DNA from: JALHNF01 sp031972295
GTDB taxonomy: Bacteria > Patescibacteriota > Minisyncoccia > Phycocordibacterales > UBA5272
NCBI GenBank assembly: GCA_031972295.1
Contig: DALYEZ010000010.1
Span: forward strand, 1 to 23,012
Length of the DNA: 23,012 nt
Reading direction: 5' to 3'
In this document: positions 1-6,958 of the stretch, one piece after another
Layout: each line of letters starts with the position of its first letter
How positions within the stretch are numbered: the stretch's first letter is position 1
Notes under the pieces: model-generated
Told to the model about the DNA's origin: nothing
Database searches by the model: none
What the model saw: the letters and a program-made list of their open reading frames with translations, nothing else
Program-made: the position numbers and the translations under genes

Positions 1-497
1 AGGTGCTCGATACCTGTTTTGTCTAAGTTGTTTGTTGGTTCATCAAGAAGAAGAATGTCAGGGTCTTGAATGAGAGCTGAGGCAAGGAGGAGGCGTGCTT
101 GCTGGCCACCAGAGAAGCTTCGAATAATTCTTTCAAGAGGTGCATGAAAGTTTACTACTTCGAGCACTTTCTCAATCATTGGGTCGAGTGCGTATATCTT
201 TTTATCAAAACTTTTTTGAAAGAAATCACGTACCGTAAGGTCGAGGTATTCTCGAGGAATAACTTGCTTACTTATTGCAATGGAAATATCTTTATTTTTA
301 TTATAGATACCTTCGGTCGGCTTTAATTCTCCTGTAATAAGTTGAAAAAGGGTGCTTTTCCCGGCACCGTTTTGCCCCATGATAGTTGTTTTTGTCCCAC
401 GTCGAATTGAAAAGTCGACCTCGTGTAGGATCGGCTTTTTTGGTCCGTATTCAAACGAAACCTTTTCAAAACGAAGCACTGATTCGCCTGCTGCCAT
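1..497 (-). CDS. ABC-F-type ATPase, first ABC domain (3' end outside the window)
   Basis: Reading leftwards from the ATG at 495-497 the frame stays open to the window edge and gives about 165 residues. A complete ATP-binding cassette is visible: Walker A GQNGAGKST near residues 41-49, signature SGGQQARLLLA near 129-139 and Walker B DILLLDEPTNNLD near 147-159. No membrane segment is seen. ABC-F proteins are soluble, carry two such cassettes in one chain and act on ribosomes; the DEPTNNLD sequence and the gene starting directly with a cassette fit that family, but the second cassette is not visible. A plain ABC transporter ATPase remains possible. A -10-like TAGTAT (507-512) with TAGACT (530-535) 17 bases upstream ends 9 bases before the ATG, and no ribosome binding site is present. 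Confidence 0.8.
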   Translation of the reverse strand, partial: MAAGESVLRFEKVSFEYGPKKPILHEVDFSIRRGTKTTIMGQNGAGKSTLFQLITGELKPTEGIYNKNKDISIAISKQVIPREYLDLTVRDFFQKSFDKKIYALDPMIEKVLEVVNFHAPLERIIRSFSGGQQARLLLASALIQDPDILLLDEPTNNLDKTGIEH

Positions 498-569
498 AGT
501 TTGTACATACTACGCTAAATAGACGATTTAGTCTAAGGATTATGACTTTTTACCGATCAGGGAGTCTTT

Positions 570-995
570 TTAGAGCAGTTGAGTGGCTGCGATAATAGCC
601 CCAATCCAAGAAAGAGAAGAGACTCCTCCGCTTACAAAAAGAACTACTTTTTGACGGGTAGGAACTTCTTTAAAGCTTTGAGTGGTTGCAATTGCCATGT
701 ATTTTTCTATCACAAAACTATTCACCACAAGGGCGAAGACAAAAAACATTTTTGTAAAGAAAGCGTTGTTTTGACTAACAAGATATTCTTGGAGTGGCCA
801 GAAAAGGAGAACCCCTGTGACAAGCATTCCTATGAGTCCGACTGTCACTGCTATATGAAGTCTTGCGAGTATCGTTTTACTGAGAATGGTTTTTGTTCCA
901 TGAAGCCACATTGATGCATATATGTCTGCCCACACAACACAAGCAAGTGTGACAGAGAGAATTCCTACGTGAATAGGTACGATTATTTCGTTCAT
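570..995 (-). CDS. Four-helix integral membrane protein, function unknown
   Basis: A 141-residue protein with four predicted membrane segments, near residues 5-30, 47-68, 80-103 and 115-138. Two histidines sit in or next to helices 1 and 2 (PIH near residue 9 and LHI near 47), and a KM...NS pattern lies in helix 3. Such a layout resembles small haem- or copper-associated membrane proteins (CopD/DUF2269-like), but I cannot assign a family. The ATG at 993-995 was chosen because TATACT (1002-1007) ends 6 bases before it; a GTG at 1001 would add two residues. The gene is divergent from the cytochrome b5-like gene across 37 bases, so a shared redox role is a reasonable guess. It points towards the ABC-F gene 72 bases downstream. 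Confidence 0.7.
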   Translation of the reverse strand: MNEIIVPIHVGILSVTLACVVWADIYASMWLHGTKTILSKTILARLHIAVTVGLIGMLVTGVLLFWPLQEYLVSQNNAFFTKMFFVFALVVNSFVIEKYMAIATTQSFKEVPTRQKVVLFVSGGVSSLSWIGAIIAATQLL

Positions 996-1032
996 GTGCA
1001 CAGTATACCAAATTACTTTATAATACTTTTAT

Positions 1033-1390
1033 ATGAAATACATACTTATCATTGTCACTCTCTTTGCTGCAGGTGTTGTTGGATATGCTATTTTTGAAAA
1101 ACAAGAAATAACAGAAAACACAACGTCGACTCCTCTCGTAACCACTACAGAACAAGAGGTAGAAAACGAAACGAAGCCANNNNNNNNNNNNNNNNNNNNN
1201 NNNNNNNNNNNNNNNNNNNNNNNNNNNNNNNNNNNNNNNNNNNNNNNNNNNNNNNNNNNNNNNNNNNNNNNNNNNNNNNAAAGGTCTTTGCGGTAAAGAT
1301 GGTACACCTGCATTTACTGGTAAGCACGGTGGGCAACAAAAGCCAGAAACAACACTCGCAGGATTTAAAATTGGCGTACTTGCCCAGTAG
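1033..1390 (+). CDS. Membrane-anchored cytochrome b5-like protein, interrupted by assembly gap
   Basis: The 5' part encodes an N-terminal hydrophobic anchor (MKYILIIVTLFAAGVVGYAI) and a Thr/Glu-rich linker. After the gap, 36 codons and a TAG remain, reading CGKDGTPAFTGKHGG and ending in LAGFKIGVLAQ. This matches the C-terminal half of a cytochrome b5 haem domain, whose usual pattern is AGKDAT.AF...GHS...L..F.IG.L; the His of GKHGG would be the second axial haem ligand. The first ligand motif (HPGG in the family) should lie inside the N run. With exactly 100 Ns the two halves are in different frames (off by one), so either the gap length is nominal or there is a frameshift. TATAAT at 1019-1024 ends 8 bases before the ATG. 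Likely an extracytoplasmic electron carrier; the partner is unknown. Confidence 0.68.
1180..1279. other. Assembly gap (100 N)
   Basis: A run of exactly 100 N, which is a common placeholder length for a gap of unknown size. It removes the middle of the cytochrome b5-like gene. Confidence 0.99.
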
Positions 1391-1471
1391 GAGCTCTAAT
1401 TTGGTAGGAATAGTTGCACATATGTGTTACCGTGCATAAGTCACGAGACATCTTATCGGTTAATCAAATAC

Positions 1472-1609
1472 ATGTATATGGATCCAATCATCACAACAGA
1501 CGCGGTTGTTGCAGACGAAAGCACAACTCCAGTAGAGACAACAGAAACAACTACTACAACAACAACAGTAGAAGAAGAAGTTAAGAAAGAAGAAACTCCT
1601 GCAGCGTAA
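1472..1609 (+). CDS. Thr/Glu-rich 45-residue microprotein
   Basis: A short acidic, low-complexity reading frame: MDPIITTDAVVADES followed by a Thr run (TETTTTTTTVEEE) and ending KKEETPAA. No membrane segment, signal peptide or Cys/His is seen. I do not recognise a family. What supports expression is a near-perfect intrinsic terminator starting at the stop codon. The start is either ATG 1472 or ATG 1478; neither has a Shine-Dalgarno sequence. The composition resembles the Thr/Glu-rich linker of the cytochrome b5-like protein upstream, so it could be a detached linker or a disordered small protein. Confidence 0.5.
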   Translation: MYMDPIITTDAVVADESTTPVETTETTTTTTTVEEEVKKEETPAA

Positions 1610-1645
1610 ATAAATAAAACCCGCATTTTGCGGGTTTTATTTATA
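1610..1645. terminator. Intrinsic terminator, probably bidirectional
   Basis: The arms AAATAAAACCCGC and GCGGGTTTTATTT pair perfectly around a 4-base loop (ATTT), with A and T tracts on either side. It directly follows the microprotein gene and could also end the leftward 48-residue gene whose stop is at 1653. Confidence 0.9.
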
Positions 1646-1652
1646 GCAGTGA

Positions 1653-1799
1653 TTATCGGTCGGTTAAGTTAATTTCCAGGCTCGCACTATCATTTGCAGG
1701 TACCTCCGTATTATATTTTTGATAAAAAAGAAATCCTCCAATAAGAATTACAGCAAGGAGAATAAGTCCGAGAATCACAGTGTTTGAATTATTATTCAT
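1653..1799 (-). CDS. 48-residue single-helix membrane protein
   Basis: The frame starts MNNNSNTVILGLILLAV, has one hydrophobic helix at about residues 7-26 and ends in a short polar tail, SLEINLTDR. The Asn-rich start, single helix and short acidic tail are typical of tiny membrane proteins I have seen in Parcubacteria, but no function is known to me. The protein is too short for catalysis. The start is the ATG at 1797-1799, without a Shine-Dalgarno sequence. It is convergent with the microprotein gene and shares its terminator. Confidence 0.6.
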   Translation of the reverse strand: MNNNSNTVILGLILLAVILIGGFLFYQKYNTEVPANDSASLEINLTDR

Positions 1800-1888
1800 A
1801 TGTTTTCAATAGGTATTACTTACAATAAACCGTCTCCTTATTTATGATATACCCTATGACGCAAATGTCGATACGGTTTAGTTACACT

Positions 1889-2395
1889 TTAAATTGTGTA
1901 CTTTTTATGGAGCGTAATAGGTAAACCTGCCGCTTTTGCTTTGTCTATCGTGTCTTGGGTCCCAGTACTTTCATTCACCTGAAAAGCAAATACTTCATGT
2001 GAGTAGAGTACTTCTTGGTTGTGACGAAGGTCATACTCGTCTTGAGAAATATTTGTATAGGGTAGTTCCATAAGGCTTACAGGATTTACTTCCTTTATTT
2101 TCGTAAGTACCTTTGCAAGCTCTGCAATATGTTCTGTTGTGATAGGTGCGAGACACCAATTCTCTTGGTAGTCTTTGATGTAGTTTTCGAGGCTTGTGGG
2201 GATTATTACACGCAGATGCGAAGCATTCGGATTCATTTTCAATGCTTCATCCATGGCAAAGAAGTCTACTCCAGTTGCTCCTCCTGTGACGATTGCGTCT
2301 CCGCGGTCTAAAACCTCTCGTGCAGCCTTTCGGACATCAGCCTCAACTTCACTATTTGTAAGTCTCCATGTACCTGTAAATAAAATCCATTTCAT
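1889..2395 (-). CDS. SLOG/DprA-like Rossmann nucleotide-binding protein
   Basis: A 168-residue soluble protein. The N-terminus (MKWILFTGTWRLTN) and the motif VTGGATGVDFFAMDEAL (about residues 36-52) form the strand-loop pattern of SLOG-superfamily domains (DprA, LOG, YpsA), in which a GG..GVD loop binds a nucleotide or nucleotide-derived ligand. A later segment around VFAFQVNES fits the second ligand-side strand. No partner effector domain or adjacent TIR, nuclease or channel gene is seen, so a defence role cannot be argued from context. The substrate is unknown. The start is the ATG at 2393-2395. Confidence 0.65.
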   Translation of the reverse strand: MKWILFTGTWRLTNSEVEADVRKAAREVLDRGDAIVTGGATGVDFFAMDEALKMNPNASHLRVIIPTSLENYIKDYQENWCLAPITTEHIAELAKVLTKIKEVNPVSLMELPYTNISQDEYDLRHNQEVLYSHEVFAFQVNESTGTQDTIDKAKAAGLPITLHKKYTI

Positions 2396-2425
2396 ACTGT
2401 GTTTAGTAGTTTTATTTTAACATTT

Positions 2426-2785
2426 TTATCTGTAACCCTTTTTCAAGAAATCAAAAAATCCCCAAAATGATAGAAGGAGAGTCGCTGTTAGTATTATTGA
2501 GAAATGCAGCATCTCAAACGGTATGGCTAAAAAATAATATAGATATGCACTTGCAAAAAAACCTGCCAAGCCAATAATCATGTCCATAGCCACATTGATT
2601 GACGGTTCTGCTATTTTAATTATCCATTCAAAAACTTCCCAAAGGAGTAATAAGATAGTCGAGACAATTAGTGCTGATAAAAAAGTATAGTTGAGAGCAA
2701 AGAAAGTTGCCCCAAGCAGAAAGCCAGACAGAAAATGCACTACTGACCAAAGGTCTGCGTATTTACCATGTTTCCAAATATCCAT
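2426..2785 (-). CDS. Small VanZ/DUF2238-like membrane protein
   Basis: 119 residues with four hydrophobic helices. Polar residues recur in the membrane segments: HFLSGFLLG (about 17-25), LLWEVFEWI (about 47-55) and MDMIIGLAGF (about 67-76). This H...WE..EW...D..G pattern resembles VanZ- and DUF2238-type membrane proteins, whose biochemical role is poorly known. The N-terminus is short and positively charged, without a cleavable signal. A perfect TATAAT (2792-2797) ends 6 bases before the ATG at 2783-2785 and there is no ribosome binding site, so the mRNA is probably leaderless. It lies 43 bases downstream of the flavoprotein gene on the same strand but appears to have its own promoter. Confidence 0.55.
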   Translation of the reverse strand: MDIWKHGKYADLWSVVHFLSGFLLGATFFALNYTFLSALIVSTILLLLWEVFEWIIKIAEPSINVAMDMIIGLAGFFASAYLYYFLAIPFEMLHFSIILTATLLLSFWGFFDFLKKGYR

Positions 2786-2828
2786 GCTGGGATTATAACA
2801 TTGTTTTCGTGCGGTTTTTTGGCGGTAC

Positions 2829-4487
2829 TCAATTGTTACCTGTACGAATAAACTTTTTTATGTCATCAAATGTACCACCAACCTTTTTCCTCGGGTTAAG
2901 AATGTAGAGGGGGTCAAAGATCTCTTTTGTCTGTTTAAAAAGTTCACACACATCGGCGCCAAACATTTGAGATAAAAATGGTGTGCGGATAATGCCATCA
3001 TTATGCTCTGCGGTGATTGAGCCATTGTAGAGGTGAATCAAGTCATATACTTTTTTTGAGAGTTCTAAAATGATATCTCGTGTTTCTAGCAAGGCAAGAT
3101 CCATGAGGGGAATGATATGAAAATTGCCGTCTCCTGCATGCCCAGCGATTGTGTATGTTAGGTTGTATTCCTTCAGAAGTGCTTGGAGCTTTGGTAAAAA
3201 CGAAGCCATGTGCTCAGGGCGCACAATAAGATCGTCAATAAATGGAGCGGTACGTTTTCCCGTCATGTGTTTACGGAGCATGTTGAAACTTTCTCGACGG
3301 ATTTTCCAATATTTTTCAGCTTCTTTACTGTTTCTTGCTATATGGCTTTTAAGTTCGTGCGTACGTGCAATAAAAGCTACGTTTTCAAGTTGTCGCTGAA
3401 TCTCTTTCTCACTATTTCCGGCAAATTCAACAAGGAGTGTTAATTTTGGAATTCCACCTGTGAGAATCATTTTTGTTTCTGGAAGAAAGCGAAATCCTAG
3501 TTTAATGGTTTCTATAAAACCCAGGTACTTAAAAAAATCAAAGAAAAAACGTACCGCAAGTTTCATGCTGTAATCGTCGTAAGATTCAAAGCTGTCAGGT
3601 TTTAAAGCAACAATATCGCGTATGATATCACTGAGGTTTTCAAGTGACGGCATAAAAACCGCAACAACATTGGAATATTTTTCGATTGGAACAAGTGAGA
3701 AAGTTATTTCGGTTATGACGCCAAGTGTTCCTTGAGAGCCTGTGATTAGTTTACAGAGGTCAAAAGTTTGTGTTTTTTCATCCCAAATATCCCATAGTGC
3801 GTATCCTGCTGAGTTTTTAGATACATTTGGTTTTGCTTTTTTGAGTGCACTCTCATTTGTGTGGATGAGTGTTAAAATTGCTTCGTAGAGATTTCCTTCA
3901 AAAGTTGCATGCTGTGTTTTTATTTCAAGCTCTGATTTGGTAAGAGGAGATATATCGTATACGTTTCCATCAGTGAAAACTACCTTTAGCTTTTGTACGT
4001 AGCGTTCTGTTTTTCCAAACTTGATAGTTTTCTCACCGCCGCTATTGTTAGCAACCATGCCTCCGACAGTACAGAGTTCTTTTGATGCAGTATAACTTGG
4101 CAGCATTGATCCAAATGTTCCTACCGCTTTTTCAAAATCGCGATAATAGCACCCTGGTTCAACGGTTGCTTGCGTGGCGCCAAGCTCAGTTATTTTGTTG
4201 ATGTATTTTGTGAAATCGAGAATAATTGAATCATTGAGTGGACCCCCAGACATATCTGTTCCTGCTGATCTAGCGGTGACAGAAAGTTTTGGAAATTCTT
4301 TTTTATACTCTTGTACAAAACGAATAATTGTTTGAACATCTTTCGTGTGCTTTGGGTAAATAACAACTTGTGGAGTGATTTCGAAGATACTAGCATCCTG
4401 AGAGTAGGTTTTACGCGTTGCGTCATCAGTTAAAACATCTCCATCGAGTAGTGGGGCAAGTTTTTCAAAAAGGGTTGTGTTTGGCAT
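2829..4487 (-). CDS. FAD-linked oxidase, D-lactate dehydrogenase/GlcD type
   Basis: 552 residues with the two domains of the vanillyl-alcohol-oxidase flavoprotein family. The N-terminal FAD-binding half shows ARSAGTDMSGGPL, TVGGMVANNSGGEKT and GSQGTLGVITEITFSL. The C-terminal half shows AGHAGDGNFHIIPL and ITAEHNDGIIRTPFL, the His- and Glu-rich substrate and metal motifs of D-lactate and D-2-hydroxyacid dehydrogenases. The EHNDG..R.PFL form resembles the flavin half of the larger iron-sulfur-fused enzymes, but this protein ends near ILNPRKKVGG and has no cysteine cluster, so its electron acceptor must be a separate protein or a quinone. No membrane helix is seen. The divergent promoter region at 4488-4602 holds a 13-bp inverted repeat. 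Confidence 0.85.
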   Translation of the reverse strand: MPNTTLFEKLAPLLDGDVLTDDATRKTYSQDASIFEITPQVVIYPKHTKDVQTIIRFVQEYKKEFPKLSVTARSAGTDMSGGPLNDSIILDFTKYINKITELGATQATVEPGCYYRDFEKAVGTFGSMLPSYTASKELCTVGGMVANNSGGEKTIKFGKTERYVQKLKVVFTDGNVYDISPLTKSELEIKTQHATFEGNLYEAILTLIHTNESALKKAKPNVSKNSAGYALWDIWDEKTQTFDLCKLITGSQGTLGVITEITFSLVPIEKYSNVVAVFMPSLENLSDIIRDIVALKPDSFESYDDYSMKLAVRFFFDFFKYLGFIETIKLGFRFLPETKMILTGGIPKLTLLVEFAGNSEKEIQRQLENVAFIARTHELKSHIARNSKEAEKYWKIRRESFNMLRKHMTGKRTAPFIDDLIVRPEHMASFLPKLQALLKEYNLTYTIAGHAGDGNFHIIPLMDLALLETRDIILELSKKVYDLIHLYNGSITAEHNDGIIRTPFLSQMFGADVCELFKQTKEIFDPLYILNPRKKVGGTFDDIKKFIRTGNN

Positions 4488-4503
4488 GGGGTACTTTACA
4501 GAT

Positions 4504-4560
4504 ATTTATACTTTCAGTATACGCTCTGTAGGCTTGTAAATGAAAGGTGAAAGTATAAAT
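4504..4560. promoter_or_regulatory. Perfect 13-bp inverted repeat in divergent promoter region
   Basis: ATTTATACTTTCA (4504-4516) is the exact reverse complement of TGAAAGTATAAAT (4548-4560). The arms are 31 bases apart, centres 44 bases apart, about four helical turns. The right arm touches the -35 of the promoter for the Com-like gene; the left arm lies 17 bases before the flavoprotein start. A second half motif, TGAAAG, is at 4541-4546. The placement suggests paired operator sites controlling both directions; the regulator is unknown. Confidence 0.5.
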
Positions 4561-4588
4561 TGACAGACACTCCCAAGGCGCATATTAT
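4560..4588 (+). promoter_or_regulatory. Sigma70-type promoter for the Com-like gene and probably nrdDG
   Basis: TTGACA (4560-4565), a 17-base spacer, then TATTAT (4583-4588). This is the best promoter in the window. The expected transcription start is near 4595, about 8 bases before the GTG at 4603. Confidence 0.75.
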
Positions 4589-4602
4589 GAAAGGATACTT
4601 TT

Positions 4603-4800
4603 GTGATACCTGCTGCCTACCACGAGTACCGATGTAAAGAGTGCAAAAAACTCTTCTTCAAAGGTATTTTGGTAGATAGTGAGGTAGAAGTAAAATGTAA
4701 GAAGTGTGGAAACATCGAAGTGTTGAAAGGTGTTGATTCAAGTAAGTTGATCTGCTTGAAGCATCCATGTCCACACAGGGTGGTGCTACCAAGTAAATGA
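4603..4800 (+). CDS. Com-like zinc-ribbon protein
   Basis: 65 residues from GTG. The N-terminus, EYRCKECKKLFFKG, and a second knuckle, VKCKKCGNIEVLKG, give two CxxC pairs spaced like the phage Mu Com family, a zinc finger that binds mRNA and switches on translation of mom. A further C..HPCPHR follows near the C-terminus. A GTG start is used because the frame opens there, about 15 bases after the -10; AAAGGA (4590-4595) is a weak ribosome binding site. The gene sits directly ahead of nrdD with 85 bases between, and that interval contains a terminator-like hairpin. No other phage gene is present. A structural zinc protein, a redox protein or an RNA-binding regulator are all possible. Confidence 0.6.
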   Translation: MIPAAYHEYRCKECKKLFFKGILVDSEVEVKCKKCGNIEVLKGVDSSKLICLKHPCPHRVVLPSK

Positions 4801-4820
4801 TGCGGAGGTAAATATACATA

Positions 4821-4863
4821 GAGAGGCTCTCGAAGCCCACCAGAGAATGGTTGGGTATTTTTT
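4821..4863 (+). promoter_or_regulatory. Possible attenuator in the nrdD leader
   Basis: GCCCACC (4835-4841) pairs with GGTTGGGT (4849-4856) with one bulged T, followed by six T (4858-4863), which resembles a weak intrinsic terminator 23 bases before nrdD. Just upstream, GGCT (4825-4828) can pair with AGCC (4834-4837), which would use bases of the terminator stem, so the two structures exclude each other. The palindrome GAGAGGCTCTC occupies 4821-4831. Function is inferred. Confidence 0.4.
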
Positions 4864-4885
4864 GTGTAAAAAATTAAATAAAATT

Positions 4886-6958
4886 ATGAAATCAATTGAT
4901 TATGTGCAAAAACGAGATGGGCGAACAGTGCTGTTTGATAATTCAAAAATAATCGCAGCACTTCAGAAGGCTGTAGATAGCACAAATGAGATAACGAGAG
5001 ATCAGATGGCAAAGATGTCTCTATGTATTTTGGAAAAAGTTAGACTCTTACCGCATCCTTTTAATGTAGAAAAGATTCAAGATATTGTTGAAATTGAGCT
5101 TATCCGTGCGAATTTTCCTGCGACAGCAAAAGCATATATTTTATACAGAGAAAAAAGACGTCAAGCTCGTGAAAATAAGCACGCGTTTATAGATGTTGAA
5201 AAGACAATGGATGAATACCTTAATCGGTCTGATTGGCGGGTGAATGCAAACGCAAATCAAGGGTACTCACTTGGTGGACTCATATTGAATGCTTCAGGAA
5301 AACTGATAGCAAATTATTGGCTTAATAAAATATATAGCGAAAGAATAAGATCTGCTCACGTTGAAGGGGATATGCATATTCATGATTTGGATATGTTTTC
5401 TGGATATTGTGCAGGGTGGAGTTTGCGACAACTTCTTGAAGAAGGTTTCAATGGTGTTCCCGGGAAAACAGAGTCACTACCACCAAAACATCTTGAATCA
5501 GCACTTTCCCAGATGGTTAATTTTTTAGGGACATTACAAAATGAATGGGCAGGCGCGCAGGCATTTTCTTCATTTGACACGTATCTAGCTCCTTATGTTA
5601 AGCAGGATGCAATGAACTACTCACAGGTGAAACAAGCAATACAGCAATTTGTATTTAATCTCAATGTGCCATCTCGTTGGGGAACACAGACGCCATTTAC
5701 CAACATCACACTCGACTGGGTGTGTCCTTCTGATATGAAGGACCAAAAACCGACGATTGGAAAAAATACTTGTAGTTTTTCATATGGTGACTGCAAGGTA
5801 GAAATGGATATGATAAACAAGGCCTTTATTGAAGTCATGACAGAGGGTGATGCAAAAGGACGTATTTTTACTTTTCCAATTCCTACCTACAACATCACTA
5901 AAGACTTTGATTGGGAAAACGAAAACGCACAAGCTTTGTTTGAAATGACGGCAAAATTTGGTATACCGTATTTCCAAAACTTTATGAACTCGGATTTAAA
6001 TCCAAGTGATGTAAGAAGTATGTGTTGTCGGCTTCAGTTGGATCTTCGTGAGTTGCGTGCGCGTGGAGGAGGATTGTTTGGCTCTGCTGAAATGACAGGA
6101 AGTGTTGGAGTTGTGACGATCAATATGCCACGTATTGGATATATATCAAAAACAAAAGAAGAATTTTTTGAAAGACTCGGTGAGTTAATGGATATTGCAA
6201 AAGAGTCGCTTGAGCTCAAGAGAAAAGTTGTGACACAAAATATCGAACAAGGGCTTCTTCCTTACACAAAAAGATATCTAAAAACACTGCATAATCACTT
6301 CGCAACAATCGGACTTAACGGCATGAATGAATGTGCACTCAATTTTCTTGGTAAAGACATATCAACTGAAGAAGGCGCAACCTTTACATTGGAAGTGTTG
6401 GATTTTATGAGAAAAAAACTCTCCGATTATCAGGAGGAGACAGGAAACCTGTACAATCTTGAGGCTACGCCCGCAGAAGGAACAACATATCGTTTTGCGA
6501 AGGAGGACAAAAAACGATTTCCAGAAATAATTCAGCAAGGTACTTCAGTGGCTCCATACTACACAAATTCGACCCATTTGCCTGTTGGCTATACCGAAGA
6601 TCCTTTAATGGCGTTAGATCACCAAGATCAGTTGCAGACAAAATACACAGGCGGTACGGTACTGCATCTCTTCCTTGGTGAGAAAGTCCGTGACTGGAAA
6701 ACGTGTCGCGAGTTTGTAAAAAAAGTAGCTGGACGATATCGTCTTCCATACTTTACTATCACTCCAACGTTTAGTGTGTGTCCGACGCACGGATATTTGG
6801 TCGGAGAACACCCACATTGCCCAACATGCACCACAGAGTGTGAGGTATGGTCTCGCATAGTTGGTTATTTTAGACCAGTCAAAGAGTGGAACAAAGGTAA
6901 AAAAAGTGAATACGCTGAACGAATCGAATACCGTGTGCCGGTAGAAGAAAAAGTATGA
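4886..6958 (+). CDS. nrdD: Anaerobic (class III) ribonucleoside-triphosphate reductase
   Basis: Makes deoxynucleotides from ribonucleoside triphosphates without oxygen, using a glycyl radical. The 690-residue protein starts with an ATP-cone regulatory domain (VQKRDGRTVLFDNSKI near residue 6), then the ten-stranded barrel with the MCCRL cysteines (380-381) and GVVTINMPRIGY, then LNGMNECALNF. The zinc site is Cys632, His635, Cys645 and Cys648, and the radical glycine is Gly660 in SRIVGYFRPV. All essential elements are present. I chose the ATG at 4886 over one at 4847 because the family starts just before the ATP-cone and the upstream ATG lies inside a terminator-like hairpin. The stop overlaps nrdG by four bases (ATGA), so translation is probably coupled. 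Confidence 0.95.
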   Translation: MKSIDYVQKRDGRTVLFDNSKIIAALQKAVDSTNEITRDQMAKMSLCILEKVRLLPHPFNVEKIQDIVEIELIRANFPATAKAYILYREKRRQARENKHAFIDVEKTMDEYLNRSDWRVNANANQGYSLGGLILNASGKLIANYWLNKIYSERIRSAHVEGDMHIHDLDMFSGYCAGWSLRQLLEEGFNGVPGKTESLPPKHLESALSQMVNFLGTLQNEWAGAQAFSSFDTYLAPYVKQDAMNYSQVKQAIQQFVFNLNVPSRWGTQTPFTNITLDWVCPSDMKDQKPTIGKNTCSFSYGDCKVEMDMINKAFIEVMTEGDAKGRIFTFPIPTYNITKDFDWENENAQALFEMTAKFGIPYFQNFMNSDLNPSDVRSMCCRLQLDLRELRARGGGLFGSAEMTGSVGVVTINMPRIGYISKTKEEFFERLGELMDIAKESLELKRKVVTQNIEQGLLPYTKRYLKTLHNHFATIGLNGMNECALNFLGKDISTEEGATFTLEVLDFMRKKLSDYQEETGNLYNLEATPAEGTTYRFAKEDKKRFPEIIQQGTSVAPYYTNSTHLPVGYTEDPLMALDHQDQLQTKYTGGTVLHLFLGEKVRDWKTCREFVKKVAGRYRLPYFTITPTFSVCPTHGYLVGEHPHCPTCTTECEVWSRIVGYFRPVKEWNKGKKSEYAERIEYRVPVEEKV

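Noticed and set aside
521..536. Small inverted repeat TAGAC-GATTTA-GTCTA as a terminator or operator
   Set aside because: Five-base arms only, no T tract; it overlaps the likely -35 of the ABC-F gene and is within chance expectation.
4847..4885. Earlier ATG start for nrdD
   Set aside because: It would add 13 residues encoded by the terminator-like hairpin and T tract, and the family starts near the ATP-cone.
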